Source of the DNA: Promethearchaeota archaeon
Lineage (GTDB): Archaea; Asgardarchaeota; Lokiarchaeia; Helarchaeales; RDOG01
Direction of reading: 5' to 3'
DNA: 64,000 bases
NCBI GenBank assembly: GCA_011365055.1
Contig: RDOG01000019.1
Location: forward strand, 16,540-80,539
Shown here: one piece after another, positions 8,480-17,921 of the stretch
Position numbering within the stretch: position 1 is the first letter of the stretch
Layout: every line of letters begins with the position of its first letter
Notes under the pieces: generated by a model
The model's database searches: none
What the model was told of the DNA's origin: nothing
What the model saw: only the letters and a program-made list of their open reading frames with translations
Translations under genes and position numbers: made by a program

Positions 8480-10465
8480 TTACATTTTCTCTGGTAAATC
8501 TATCCCTAAAAGTTGCTTAAAGCAAATTTCGAATATAATTTTTGTAGTATTTACGAGATTTAACCTAGATTCCTTCAGTTCTTTTGTTTCTGCTTTCAAC
8601 ACAGGACAAGCGTGATAAAAATCTGTAAATGCATCTGCTAATTGCAAAACATATTCTGGAAGCAAGTGAATACTGAAGCTCTCTAAAATATCTTTGATTA
8701 AAGATGGTAATTTTGATAAATGTTTAATTAATGCTTTCTCTTTCTCATTTATTAATAATTTTGCATCGAATTTCTTGGGTTTTTCTTCTGATTTTTCAAG
8801 AATTGCCCTAGCTCTAACATATGCATATTGAATATACGGACAACTATCACCTTCAAAATTAAGAACATCTTCCCATTTTATAGTTATTTTACGATCTGTC
8901 TTATATTTTGCAAGATAATACTTGACTGCACCGACTCCTATCTTTTCAGCTAATATTTTAATTCGATCATCAGAATATGTAATCCCTCTTTTAATTCTAT
9001 CTTCAACCCTTTCAGGAACATTAATTTCTTTTAAAGCCAATTCAACTGCTTTATCCAATGCAGCATCGGCATGAAATCCAATCCAAGTTCCTTTTCTCCC
9101 TGAAAATTTTTGATCAGGTAACCATACATGTTCATATTTTAGATGATGGGAATTCTTAAAAGCATCTTCATACCCCATAATCTTGATTGCGTGAAACACC
9201 ACTTGTTGAGGAAAATCTTGTTCGACACCAATAACATTAATAACTTTATCAGCATGACCGAAGCGATCTATATATTGACCTTTTTTAGATGTCTCCCATA
9301 ATTCTTTATTGTTTGGTTGTTTCACTTTCATTTGATAAAAGAATTTTGATTTTACAAGATTTAATTTAAAAAAGTGAAGTCCAATATCTCTACCAGTATA
9401 AGTTGCTACATTATTTGACCGAACAATTATTTTATACGCTTTTTCTTGTTTTTTGAATTTTTCTCCAAATTCTGCCATGTCAACAATAATACAACCTGCA
9501 TCAGGACCTTCCTTTAGTTTATAAACTTTATCTGATTTTAGCATTTCAGTTATTGCTTCTTCAAAAATTCCACTTCTTATTACATCTGATTCCCAAATTA
9601 AGATATCATAAAAAATATTCATTCTCCATGAAGTTTCTAATTGTCCAAATACTGCTTTTTCTACGATTTCTTTTGCTTTAGATGCAGCAGGTTCTTCTCC
9701 AAATTCCATATTTTTTATTATTTCTTTTACTTCATCTTCACCTTGAGGATTTTGTTCCAGATCAGAAGAAGCATCGACATATATTAATCCTAAATTAAAG
9801 TCAGGTTTTTGATTTTTATCCCATTTAATTGATTTTTCGTCTTTTAAAAATTTCCAAACAATAACTGCAATCTGTCTTCCTAAATCATCCATGTAATTCT
9901 CTACTTCAACATCAAAAGAGCTCTTTTTAAAGATTCGTGCAGTAATATCACCAATAACAGCATTTCTCATGGTTCCAAGATGAAGTGGCTTATTAGGATT
10001 AGCAGATGTATGTTCCACTATTACCTTTTTCCCCACCCCTATCAGATTTGTAGCAAAATTATCTTTTTCTTTTAAAATTAAATCTAATACCAATTTATTA
10101 TATTCAGACCAATTCAAATAAAAATTGAGATGTCCGTTTTCAACCTCAACTTTTTCACAAACTTTGGGTAATTTTATATTATTTTTAATGGTATTAGCAA
10201 TGAAAATTGGCTTTTGTTTTAAAATTTTTCCAATTATAAATGAAATAGGGGTTGAAATGTCCCCAAATTCAGAATTTTGTGGTTCTTTTAAAATTTTTTT
10301 TTCTGAAAACATTTTATTTAAAGATTTTTCATCAGGCATGCCATCTAATTGTAATAAACAATTTTTAATTGCTTCAAAAACTTGATTTTGAAATTGATTC
10401 CAAGGATCTTTAACCATTTTGTTCACTAATTTATCAATTAAATTTGGTTCCATCATTCCATTCAA
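8480..10465 (-). CDS. argS: Arginyl-tRNA synthetase
   Basis: Class I aminoacyl-tRNA synthetase that charges tRNA-Arg. The HIGH-type motif is HTSANPNKPLHLGTMRNAV, a standard ArgS signature, followed by VENYMDDLGRQ. The KMSKS position reads KFSGRKG, an accepted ArgS variant. The N-terminal additional domain (about residues 20-120) and the C-terminal DALR anticodon-binding domain (YVRARAILEKSEE onward) are present; 661 residues is on the long side but normal for archaea. Three in-frame Met codons lie in the first five residues, so the exact start is uncertain. It is the probable first gene of the run argS - UFL1-like - MBL hydrolase. Confidence 0.96.
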   Translation of the reverse strand: MNGMMEPNLIDKLVNKMVKDPWNQFQNQVFEAIKNCLLQLDGMPDEKSLNKMFSEKKILKEPQNSEFGDISTPISFIIGKILKQKPIFIANTIKNNIKLPKVCEKVEVENGHLNFYLNWSEYNKLVLDLILKEKDNFATNLIGVGKKVIVEHTSANPNKPLHLGTMRNAVIGDITARIFKKSSFDVEVENYMDDLGRQIAVIVWKFLKDEKSIKWDKNQKPDFNLGLIYVDASSDLEQNPQGEDEVKEIIKNMEFGEEPAASKAKEIVEKAVFGQLETSWRMNIFYDILIWESDVIRSGIFEEAITEMLKSDKVYKLKEGPDAGCIIVDMAEFGEKFKKQEKAYKIIVRSNNVATYTGRDIGLHFFKLNLVKSKFFYQMKVKQPNNKELWETSKKGQYIDRFGHADKVINVIGVEQDFPQQVVFHAIKIMGYEDAFKNSHHLKYEHVWLPDQKFSGRKGTWIGFHADAALDKAVELALKEINVPERVEDRIKRGITYSDDRIKILAEKIGVGAVKYYLAKYKTDRKITIKWEDVLNFEGDSCPYIQYAYVRARAILEKSEEKPKKFDAKLLINEKEKALIKHLSKLPSLIKDILESFSIHLLPEYVLQLADAFTDFYHACPVLKAETKELKESRLNLVNTTKIIFEICFKQLLGIDLPEKM

Positions 10466-10648
10466 TTTAAAGTTTAAGAAATTTATTATATTTATAAAAA
10501 ATAAACAGAAACTTATTCGTCCAAAAAGAATAGTGTTTTATTGTTTCTTAGTAATTAAGACGAGGAAAGATTATTTAATATTTTATTATTTTTTTGTTTG
10601 TTATCATTTATAAGTCAATAACTAATATCTTTATACTGGTGAATTATC

Positions 10649-11665
10649 ATGCCAATTCCAAAGGAATTAAAAAGTTATGCAACTTCAATCGGTTTTCCTT
10701 CATCAGAAACCCTTGCTCGCATCTTCGAGATCTTATATGACGAAGAAGATGATCTAAAGATAATGAAGGCATTAAATAAACCAAACACTGCTTCAGAATT
10801 AGCGAAAAAAACTGGTTTATCTGAGGCAAGAATTAAAGAGAGAGCGGAGAAATTAATGAAAAAAGGTGCCCTAACTCATGTGAGTAAGCAGCCCCACATA
10901 TATAGGCGATTCCCAGCAATGATTGAAATCCGGGATGCCTCTTGCTTGAATCCAGATGCATCTCAAGAACTTTTCGAGCTCTGGGATCAGCTAGTTCAAA
11001 AAGAAATTTCTGTCTTAATTCCATTTATAAAAGAATTTAATATCCCCCCAGTAGTAAGAGTAATTCCAATTGAAGAAACGGTAGAAGCACAAAATACCGT
11101 ATTGGATGCAGACTCCGTCAGGAAGATATTCAAGGAAGCAAAATTAATTTCAGTCATACCTTGCGTTTGTCGCACGGTTGCCTTAAAAAATGGACGAGGA
11201 CAAGATTGCCCTGCACCAAAAGAAGCTGTTTGCATGCAAACTAACGCTTTTGCTCAAGCCATTTTAAATCGTGATATTGGAGAGAAAATTACAAATGAAG
11301 ATGCATTACGCCGGATCGAATTAGCTGAAAAAGCAGGTCTAGTGCACATGGCTCGGAATAATATTAAGGAAGATATGTTTGTATGTAATTGTTGTTCTTG
11401 TTGTTGTTCTGGGATGTTCATAGTCCAGCAAGGTTATAGTAAAGCTATTGCCCCATCACGTTTCCAAGTAAAATTAAATGCAGAGGCTTGTCAAGGATGC
11501 GGAACTTGTGTGGATAGGTGTCAATTTGGTGCCATTACTCTGGATGGAACTGCCATAATAGATTTAGATAAATGTTTTGGATGTGGGAATTGCGTTTTAA
11601 CATGTCCCGAAGAGGCTTTGAAGTTAGTAGAAATTCATCCATTAAGCCACATTAGAGTAAAATAA
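10649..11665 (+). CDS. HTH-domain iron-sulfur protein (two [4Fe-4S] ferredoxin motifs)
   Basis: A 338-residue protein that starts with a winged-helix/MarR-like segment (about residues 35-80, NTASELAKKTGLSEARIKE) and ends with a bacterial-type ferredoxin domain: CQGCGTCVDRCQFGAI and CFGCGNCVLTCPEEAL, two complete CxxCxxCxxxC motifs. The middle has further cysteines (CVCRT about 172; CNCCSCCCSG about 250) that may hold another metal or cluster. This architecture is known as a conserved archaeal/bacterial ferredoxin-like family often annotated only as 4Fe-4S binding protein; a redox-sensing or electron-transfer role is inferred. GGTGA stands seven bases before the ATG. It is monocistronic and divergent from argS. 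Confidence 0.85.
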   Translation: MPIPKELKSYATSIGFPSSETLARIFEILYDEEDDLKIMKALNKPNTASELAKKTGLSEARIKERAEKLMKKGALTHVSKQPHIYRRFPAMIEIRDASCLNPDASQELFELWDQLVQKEISVLIPFIKEFNIPPVVRVIPIEETVEAQNTVLDADSVRKIFKEAKLISVIPCVCRTVALKNGRGQDCPAPKEAVCMQTNAFAQAILNRDIGEKITNEDALRRIELAEKAGLVHMARNNIKEDMFVCNCCSCCCSGMFIVQQGYSKAIAPSRFQVKLNAEACQGCGTCVDRCQFGAITLDGTAIIDLDKCFGCGNCVLTCPEEALKLVEIHPLSHIRVK

Positions 11666-11850
11666 AAAAGAACTAGAATTCTTTTACATTATTTAAGTAG
11701 AGCACCGAGTAAATAGGACAGAAATAATCAAAATACTAAAAAAATATTCATTAAATAGTTTAAATACTAAAGTTATTTTTCTTTAATACAAAAGATAGTG
11801 GTATTAAACGATGGATTCGCTTCAGAATTTATAAAACGTTTTTGATTGAA

Positions 11851-12669
11851 TTAATTAATCGACTTTGGTTCGATCGTTCCATTTGATTTAATAAATAAGA
11901 AATTTGGATCCATACCGTAAAATCTACATGTAAAGATACTGTAAAGCTTATCATTAAAAAAAGTTCGCATGTCATGAAACGCTTCATGGCTTCTGAAACA
12001 AAATTCAAGATTATTATGTTCCATAAACTTTTTAAATGCTACTTTACCGAAAAAATAGCCGGCACCTCTCCATGATGCTTTCGCATATGATATATTTTCT
12101 TTCGGATCATTCCAAATTATTTGAGTAATTAGATCCTCTGGATTAAAAGTCGTTTGATTTTTGCTAATATTATTAATATCGTTTAATGTGTAAATCATTT
12201 TTCGAGAAGGATCAACTGGTATGCCTCCATGCACTCCTAATGCTTTAAATGGTCTAGATGCAGTAAATGCGATAGATATTTTTGAGAATAACTCAAGATA
12301 TTTTTCATAAACAGTTTTATCAAAATTTTTTAGTATTTCATAATAAAATCCATAATTTTGGTTAGCCTCAAGGAATTCATGATTACCTCTTAATAAGATT
12401 AATTTATTTGGAAATTGAATTTTCATCTTTAAAAGAAAATCAATGTTTTCTAATTGTTGGGGACCTCTATCCACATAATCTCCTAAAAAAATAATATATT
12501 TTATTTTATTATCATTAATATACTTATTAATTAAATATTCAGACGATATATAATCACCATGTGTATCCCCAATAATAATGCTATTTGAAATATCATCTAA
12601 TTTAATTAACATTGATTCCTTTTCTAATAAGATGCTTGCTTCCTCTAATAAATTATCATCAAAATTCAT
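11851..12669 (-). CDS. PPP-family serine/threonine protein phosphatase
   Basis: A 272-residue metallophosphoesterase of the PP1/PP2A (PPP) superfamily, which uses two metal ions to remove phosphate from phosphoproteins. All signature motifs are visible: GDTHGD (34-39), GDYVDRG (63-69), LLRGNHE (92-98), then LGVHGGIP and the RSHE histidine motif. The protein is little more than the catalytic core and has no transmembrane or regulatory extension. PPP enzymes occur in archaea as well as eukaryotes, so this is not by itself a eukaryotic signature. It is probably monocistronic; neighbours give no target. Confidence 0.92.
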   Translation of the reverse strand: MNFDDNLLEEASILLEKESMLIKLDDISNSIIIGDTHGDYISSEYLINKYINDNKIKYIIFLGDYVDRGPQQLENIDFLLKMKIQFPNKLILLRGNHEFLEANQNYGFYYEILKNFDKTVYEKYLELFSKISIAFTASRPFKALGVHGGIPVDPSRKMIYTLNDINNISKNQTTFNPEDLITQIIWNDPKENISYAKASWRGAGYFFGKVAFKKFMEHNNLEFCFRSHEAFHDMRTFFNDKLYSIFTCRFYGMDPNFLFIKSNGTIEPKSIN

Positions 12670-12979
12670 AAAATAAACACTACACTATAAAATAATTATC
12701 TTTTTGTTCACTTCAATATATTTTCTTTTTTTTCAAGATTCTTATTGACTTGTTTCATAATATCTTCAAATAAAATTTTGACTGCAATAATTATAAAAGC
12801 TAAAGCAAAAATTACAATTCCCATAAGAATGAAAATAAAATTGAGATTAATAATTCCTTACATGATGATTACAACAGCTAAAGTAAATAAAATTAAAATA
12901 ATTTATTCCAAATTATCCTTAATTTATCAAATATAAATTATCCTAAAAGAAATGAAATAAATGATAAAAAAATATTGAA
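12670..12979. other. 310-base intergenic region with a possible small membrane ORF
   Basis: Apart from the short minus-strand reading frame at 12708-12824 (separate entry), I see no gene, RNA or strong repeat. A plus-strand frame from 12745 has low-complexity Ile/Lys composition and is the shadow of that stretch. Confidence 0.3.
12708..12824 (-). CDS. Possible small membrane protein, 38 aa
   Basis: A 38-codon frame from ATG encodes one hydrophobic helix (IVIFALAFIIIAVKILF) followed by a charged tail (EDIMKQVNKNLEKKENILK), the layout of a small single-pass membrane protein. The frame stays open for 11 hydrophobic codons upstream of the ATG before a TAA. I see no clear ribosome binding site, and the stretch could also be the end of a decayed gene. 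Confidence 0.25.
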   Translation of the reverse strand: MGIVIFALAFIIIAVKILFEDIMKQVNKNLEKKENILK

Positions 12980-13585
12980 TTACTCTGCTATTTGTTCAAA
13001 TCGTAATCCATTTTTATCTATTACAGCTACTTGTATTGGTCCACCAGATGCAGTGTCTCGTTTTCTTGCAGCATCAATTGCTCGTTTTACTAATTGAATA
13101 CCTTCTTCTACTGTAATATTCTTTTTATAAGCGCTTTCTAATACACCAATACCTACAACAGAGCCTGAACCCACACTAGCGAATTGTTTTTCTTCTAGTA
13201 ATGAACCAAAAGGATCAAGACTGTATAAATGAGCTCCCAAATCATCGAAACCGCCTAACAAAAGCATTGAAATATAAGGAAACATACGATTTTGGAATAA
13301 CATAACAGAAGTTAATTGAGTAATTGACTTAACAGAAAGTTGTCGATTTAAATCTAATACACGTAAACGAATTAATGCTTGTAATGTTCTTACAACGTTC
13401 TGGCAGTCAGCTACACCACCTGAGATTGTAATACCTACATTATCTGAAACTTTATATAATTTCGGGGTATCCTTGGACGCGACGTAATTGCCCATTGTTG
13501 CCTGGCTTTCCGTGGCAAGGATTACTGCATCCTTACAAATCACACCCATGGTTGTTGTTCCGGTTTTAAGTAGTTTATTTTGCAC
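12980..13585 (-). CDS. psmB: 20S proteasome beta subunit
   Basis: The catalytic subunit of the archaeal 20S proteasome, an N-terminal threonine protease. A short propeptide MQNKLLKTG precedes the mature N-terminus TTTMGV, so Thr10 becomes Thr1 after self-cleavage. In mature numbering Glu17 (ATES) and Lys33 (DTPKL) sit at the expected catalytic positions; Thermoplasma also has Glu17. The GSGS stretch and the SGGPIQVAVI segment near the C-terminus are family signatures. At 201 residues it is standard. It stands alone; the alpha subunit and regulatory ATPase are not in the window. Confidence 0.95.
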   Translation of the reverse strand: MQNKLLKTGTTTMGVICKDAVILATESQATMGNYVASKDTPKLYKVSDNVGITISGGVADCQNVVRTLQALIRLRVLDLNRQLSVKSITQLTSVMLFQNRMFPYISMLLLGGFDDLGAHLYSLDPFGSLLEEKQFASVGSGSVVGIGVLESAYKKNITVEEGIQLVKRAIDAARKRDTASGGPIQVAVIDKNGLRFEQIAE

Positions 13586-13776
13586 GATTCACACCAAACC
13601 AAAAAATATCAAGTTTAAATATCAATGATTATTATGACATTTTAAATTAACGCATCGTCAATAGATATGTTAAAAAATATTTTTTCGATAAAAATTAATT
13701 AAATAAATATTATAGGATTTAGAATATAATTATTAGAAGATAATTTATTTAGTTAAAAAATATTTGGTATACAAAT

Positions 13777-14298
13777 ATGACTGATAAAAAGAAGTTTAAA
13801 AAAATTGAAGAAATTCAAGAGGATCTTAAAGAAATATACGAAGAAGATCCTAAAGATTGGCAAGTCTCCGTTTCTAAAAATGTTCATGATCCAAATTTAT
13901 TTATCACGAATAAACGAGGAATTTGGCAAATAAAATTTGATAGTTTTTTTAAACCAAAACCAATTGGATTAGGAGTGAAAGTAGGAGATGGTGATGAAGC
14001 TGCACGATTTCGCTCTAGAAAATTAGGTCCATCTTTTGGATTAAGACCATTAAATTTGAATCATTTAGATTCATTAAGGAGAAATATTATTCAAAACAAA
14101 CCGATCGATAATTTAATCATGGAAATTTTAGATTCTAATCCGCAACCTATCAAAAAAATTACTTCCCCCTTGACTTTACAAGGTCCCGTTTTATTTTCAA
14201 ACGATCCATCATATATTTCAGATAGTCAAAAACAATTAGATAAAAAATTGAAGAAAGAATTGTTAAAATTATCAGGTTCTTCCTATAATTATATCTAA
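13777..14298 (+). CDS. Hypothetical protein, 173 aa
   Basis: Not recognised. The N-terminus is highly charged and probably helical (KKKFKKIEEIQEDLKEIYEE); the centre has a compact mixed segment (FITNKRGIWQIKFDSFFKPK) and a Gly/Arg-rich loop (GLGVKVGDGDEAARFRSRK). The C-terminal third is Lys-rich. No membrane helix or cysteine motif is present. The stop overlaps that of the convergent PHP phosphatase by four bases. Codon use is like the neighbours, so it is likely a true lineage-specific gene. Confidence 0.6.
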   Translation: MTDKKKFKKIEEIQEDLKEIYEEDPKDWQVSVSKNVHDPNLFITNKRGIWQIKFDSFFKPKPIGLGVKVGDGDEAARFRSRKLGPSFGLRPLNLNHLDSLRRNIIQNKPIDNLIMEILDSNPQPIKKITSPLTLQGPVLFSNDPSYISDSQKQLDKKLKKELLKLSGSSYNYI

Positions 14299-15140
14299 AT
14301 ATAATATTTTTCTTTATTTCTTTTATTAAATCTAATTATATATTCAAAACCTATTTCTTTCAATTTTTTAATGGCCACATCAAATTTATGACCAACTTCT
14401 TCAGGATGATGTGCATCGGATCCCAATGTAAATTCTATTCCATGTTCATGGGCTTCCTTCAAAATGAAATCTTCCGGATAAAATTCTTTAGCAGGTTTTC
14501 TAGCACCTGCTGTATTTAATTCAATAACTTGCCCATATTTCTCGAGTGTTAATATTATTTGAGTAATAATTTTTCTGTAATTATTCAGATCATTTGGTCT
14601 TTTGTTATATTTTTTTATTAGATCCAAATGTGATGCAACATCAAATAAATTGGAACTAATTAATTCCTTTAATGACGAAAAATATACCTCATAACAGTCA
14701 TCAATATCATAATCTTCATACATCTTCATAAATCGGCTGTCATCAAAGGCAAATGGCTTATTTTCCATGAAAATTTGATGTATTGAACCATAAATATAAT
14801 CAAATTCATATTTATTTATTTGATTTTCAATAAATTCTCTTTCTTTTGGTAGAAAATCAAATTCAACTCCCAATTTTATACTAATTTCATCTTGATATTT
14901 TTCTTTCAAATATAGCACTTGATCAACGTATTGAGGAAATTCTTCCATATTCATCGAATAATCCTCAATTGGAATCAAATGATGGAATTTCTTGGGTAAT
15001 TTTTTTAATAAGAATTCTTCTGGAAAGTGCTCATTGAACCCAATTTCTATTAAACCCTTTTTAATTGCTGATTTCACGAAATCTTCTAATTCACCTTCCC
15101 CATGTCGGCAAAGTTTAGTGTGAACGTGATAATCAATCAT
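14295..15140 (-). CDS. PHP-domain phosphoesterase, histidinol-phosphatase (HisJ)-like
   Basis: A 281-residue PHP-fold metal-dependent phosphatase. Metal-binding motifs are in the expected order: DYHVHTKLCRHG (3-14), IGFNEHFP, LGVEFDFLP, YIYGSIHQI, DVASHLDLIKKY, and the terminal TLGSDAHHPEEVGH. This pattern and length agree with HisJ-type histidinol phosphatases, which complete histidinol formation in histidine biosynthesis. No other his genes are nearby, so another sugar-phosphate substrate remains possible. Confidence 0.85.
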   Translation of the reverse strand: MIDYHVHTKLCRHGEGELEDFVKSAIKKGLIEIGFNEHFPEEFLLKKLPKKFHHLIPIEDYSMNMEEFPQYVDQVLYLKEKYQDEISIKLGVEFDFLPKEREFIENQINKYEFDYIYGSIHQIFMENKPFAFDDSRFMKMYEDYDIDDCYEVYFSSLKELISSNLFDVASHLDLIKKYNKRPNDLNNYRKIITQIILTLEKYGQVIELNTAGARKPAKEFYPEDFILKEAHEHGIEFTLGSDAHHPEEVGHKFDVAIKKLKEIGFEYIIRFNKRNKEKYYI

Positions 15141-15257
15141 TTCGATAACCTCTTATATGAAAGTTCTATAAACAAACAGAAAAAGAACTATTTAGTCATT
15201 ATTCTTAGGTAATTAAAAAAAATCATTAATAAAAGCGAAATTATACCTGGTGTTATC

Positions 15258-16391
15258 GTGGCAAAGAATAAGAAAAAAATTTCTGAGGATGGGATTAAAT
15301 TAGAAAATAATGCATCCCCCGGAGATTTAATTAGTCCTTTTACTGCCTTTAGAGAAGTTTTTGGAACACAAATTATTGACTCGGAAGGTAGAGTATTTTA
15401 TAAATTAAAAACATTAGGAAAAAAAGAAGTTTATTGCCCGTTTTGTGATAAAAAGAAGTTAGTTGAGGGCGGAGAATATGTTGGAGAGGTCAGGTTTGAT
15501 AGAGAAAAGACTGGAGGATATACATGGAAAGAGGAGCCAAATTCGCCTGAAGATTACACCACAATAGTTGTAAAAAATATATATCCCATTATTCAAGATT
15601 CAAATCATGATCATTCACTACATTTCGTTATTATTGAATCTAGTAACCATTTAACTGAATTTCATCAATTAAGCCAATGGAATATTAAAGGCGCAATTTG
15701 GAGCTACATTTCTTTAATGAAAAAATATCATAAAGAACACGCAGCAGTTATTCTTTATAAAAATCAAGGGAAAGTAGCACAAAGCTCATTGGAACATGTT
15801 CACAGTCAAATGATTTTTTTGGATAATATACCTTCTAGAATCGTTTCTACTCTTTCCGAAATTTTCTTAATTACCGCAGATGAAGATAAATGTCTAATTT
15901 GTGAACGTGTAAATGAATTGATTGAAAACAAACCTAAAGTTGTTTTAAAAGAACATGTTCATTGGATAGAATATTGTCCAAAACACATATATCCATTTGT
16001 AATAAGAATAATGCCAAAAAGACACGTTCCAGACTTATTAATGTTAAGTGAAGAAGAAATTGATGAATTAGCAAAAATTCTTAAAATATCAACCAATAGG
16101 CTGATTGGAAATTTTGGGAATGTGGATTATAATATTTTATGGCATCAAGCACCTCGAGTATATCGATCGAGATGGCATTTTTTCATTGAAATAGTTCCTA
16201 GAGGGGTTAATGAACCTGCTGGCTTTGAAATGTTGACAGGTATACGGATCACAGAAACCCCTGAAGCAGCAGCAGATGCTTTAAGAGAGATTAGAAATAA
16301 ATGCGTTATGTGTGGAAAATATTTTTACAAATCTAAAGAGTATTGCCCCTATTGTGGGTATAATAAAGTCAGATTAACTTATGAATTTTAA
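15258..16391 (+). CDS. Galactose-1-phosphate uridylyltransferase-like protein (HIT superfamily)
   Basis: A 377-residue GalT-like nucleotidylyltransferase made of two HIT folds. The catalytic motif of the first fold is intact as HVHSQ (about 180-184, equivalent to HPHGQ of GalT, whose second His carries UMP). The second fold reads SRWHFFIEIVPR, with a bulky residue where GalT has its HFHIE pattern. Three CxxC pairs (CPFC about 56, CLIC about 213, CVMC plus CPYC at 350-370) suggest zinc sites, the last a C-terminal zinc ribbon. The start is GTG with GGTG upstream. The sugar phosphate and nucleotide are not determined. Confidence 0.82.
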   Translation: MAKNKKKISEDGIKLENNASPGDLISPFTAFREVFGTQIIDSEGRVFYKLKTLGKKEVYCPFCDKKKLVEGGEYVGEVRFDREKTGGYTWKEEPNSPEDYTTIVVKNIYPIIQDSNHDHSLHFVIIESSNHLTEFHQLSQWNIKGAIWSYISLMKKYHKEHAAVILYKNQGKVAQSSLEHVHSQMIFLDNIPSRIVSTLSEIFLITADEDKCLICERVNELIENKPKVVLKEHVHWIEYCPKHIYPFVIRIMPKRHVPDLLMLSEEEIDELAKILKISTNRLIGNFGNVDYNILWHQAPRVYRSRWHFFIEIVPRGVNEPAGFEMLTGIRITETPEAAADALREIRNKCVMCGKYFYKSKEYCPYCGYNKVRLTYEF

Positions 16392-16392
16392 A

Positions 16393-17253
16393 TTATATTT
16401 CAATATCAATTTTTCCTTGAAATGCGATTTCAGCTGGGCCTTTTAAATAAACATTATCATCGTTTTCCCACGTTATTTTAAGATCCCCACCGGGTAAATT
16501 TACTAGGTTTTCATTTCCCTTTTTAAATTTCCCATTTAATACTGAACTAACCACAGAAGCACATGCACCAGTCCCGCATGCTAGAGTCACTCCAGCACCT
16601 CGCTCCCACACCCTTATTTTTTGTTGTGTGCTTGATATCATTTGAACGAATTCAACATTAATTTTTTCTGGAAAAAGATTTGTGCTATTTTCAATGATTC
16701 TCCCGAAATTTATATCAATTTCATCAACATTTTCAACATAAATAACACAATGTGGATTACCCATGTTCACGCAAGTAATGTTGTACTCTTTAGATGCAAA
16801 AATATATGGTTCGGAAATTACCATTTCATTAGGTTTCCCAATCATGGGTATTTCAGACCGTTTTAATTTAGGGTGACCCATATTTACTTTTACAAAATTA
16901 ACTTTAGAATCTTTTAATATGATTTTTGGAATGATTCTACCTGCTAGTGTCTCCACGTTGAATTCTAATTTATCAATCATACCATTTTCATACACGTATT
17001 TTGCGAAACATCGCATTCCGTTTCCACACATTTCAGCTTCGGAACCATCAGAGTTAATTATCCTCATCCTTAAATCTTGCGTTTTACTCTTCTCAATAAG
17101 AAGTATACCGTCTGCTCCAATTGAAAAGTGCCTATCACAAATTTTTTTTGCTAGCGGGAATAATTTTTCTTCAGATATCTTGTATTTAATGTTGTTGATG
17201 ATGATGAAATCATTTCCAATCCCGTGCATTTTTGTGAATTCTAAAGACAACAT
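16393..17253 (-). CDS. dapF: Diaminopimelate epimerase DapF
   Basis: DapF interconverts LL- and meso-diaminopimelate, the penultimate step of lysine biosynthesis, with two cysteines acting as acid and base. Both are present in standard contexts: SEAEMCGNGMRC (about residue 75) and TLACGTGACAS (about 225). The N-terminal KMHGIGNDFIII is also diagnostic, and 286 residues is normal. As archaea lack diaminopimelate-based murein, lysine synthesis is the likely purpose. The stop lies one base from the convergent GalT-like gene; no other lysine gene is close. Confidence 0.96.
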   Translation of the reverse strand: MLSLEFTKMHGIGNDFIIINNIKYKISEEKLFPLAKKICDRHFSIGADGILLIEKSKTQDLRMRIINSDGSEAEMCGNGMRCFAKYVYENGMIDKLEFNVETLAGRIIPKIILKDSKVNFVKVNMGHPKLKRSEIPMIGKPNEMVISEPYIFASKEYNITCVNMGNPHCVIYVENVDEIDINFGRIIENSTNLFPEKINVEFVQMISSTQQKIRVWERGAGVTLACGTGACASVVSSVLNGKFKKGNENLVNLPGGDLKITWENDDNVYLKGPAEIAFQGKIDIEI

Positions 17254-17320
17254 TGTACCACTTTAGAAGCATTCATTTAATTTAAAAAAGTTAATAAATT
17301 TTAATTGATAAAATTAATTC

Positions 17321-17542
17321 ATGAATTTTAACTTTTTTGCACTAACACCAATGATAAACACGATTTTAAATGATTTTGAACGTGAAAGACCTCACGATCC
17401 AATCAATTTTAAACATAAATTGATGTTGATTTTTATGGGTCTTGGTGCTGCCGTGTTTTTTTTATTAATTATTTGGGGAGTTCTTCAATACTTTGAAGAT
17501 TTGGAATTTGATTTTGGTGGATTCGGAGGTATGATGGGGTAA
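17321..17542 (+). CDS. Small single-pass membrane protein, 73 aa
   Basis: Not recognised. It has a charged N-terminal part (about 1-33), one hydrophobic helix (LMLIFMGLGAAVFFLLIIWGVLQYF, split by family-neutral residues, about 34-57) and a short acidic, Gly/Phe-rich tail ending FGGFGGMMG. It lies between dapF and a GIY-YIG gene on the plus strand. Such small membrane proteins are common in this genome stretch. Partner and role are unknown. Confidence 0.55.
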   Translation: MNFNFFALTPMINTILNDFERERPHDPINFKHKLMLIFMGLGAAVFFLLIIWGVLQYFEDLEFDFGGFGGMMG

Positions 17543-17627
17543 ATTCAATATTAAAATTTTATTTTATCAAAACATTCTTAATACTAGCTATTTTCATCTT
17601 TTAATAACAAATTATCTGTAAATCGTG

Positions 17628-17918
17628 ATGGAAATTAAGGAATTTTATGTCTATATCCTCGAATGTATTTCTTCAAAAGGAAAAAAATCATTTTATACAG
17701 GTTATACTAAATCATTAGAAAATCGCATTCAACTACATTCTGAAGGCAAAGGTGCAAAATACACCAGAGGAAAACAAATTAAATTACTTTTTTATCAATC
17801 ATTTAAAAATCGAAGCGAAGCAATGAAGGTAGAGAGAAATCTTAAGAAATTATCAAAAAAACAAAAAATTGAATTAATATTATCAAATAAAAATCTAATA
17901 AAAGAAGAAAATACTTGA
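17628..17918 (+). CDS. GIY-YIG nuclease-domain protein (YhbQ/UPF0213-like)
   Basis: A stand-alone GIY-YIG domain of 96 residues. The first strand reads FYVYILEC, the second SFYTGYT with the YTG signature, followed by the conserved Arg in LENRIQLHSEGKGAKYTRGK and the glutamate in EAMKVERNLKKLSKKQK. Members cleave DNA as single domains, but the cellular role of this small subfamily is unclear. A GTG directly before the ATG could also start translation (base 17625). It is followed after three bases by the DUF362 gene, likely co-transcribed. Confidence 0.88.
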   Translation: MEIKEFYVYILECISSKGKKSFYTGYTKSLENRIQLHSEGKGAKYTRGKQIKLLFYQSFKNRSEAMKVERNLKKLSKKQKIELILSNKNLIKEENT

Positions 17919-17921
17919 TAA

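Noticed and set aside
12745..12936. 63-codon plus-strand frame rich in Ile and Lys
   Set aside because: Low complexity and antisense to a more plausible small hydrophobic frame.
13480..13560. Glu17 in the proteasome beta subunit as a defective catalytic site
   Set aside because: Thermoplasma proteasome also uses Glu17, so the site is normal.
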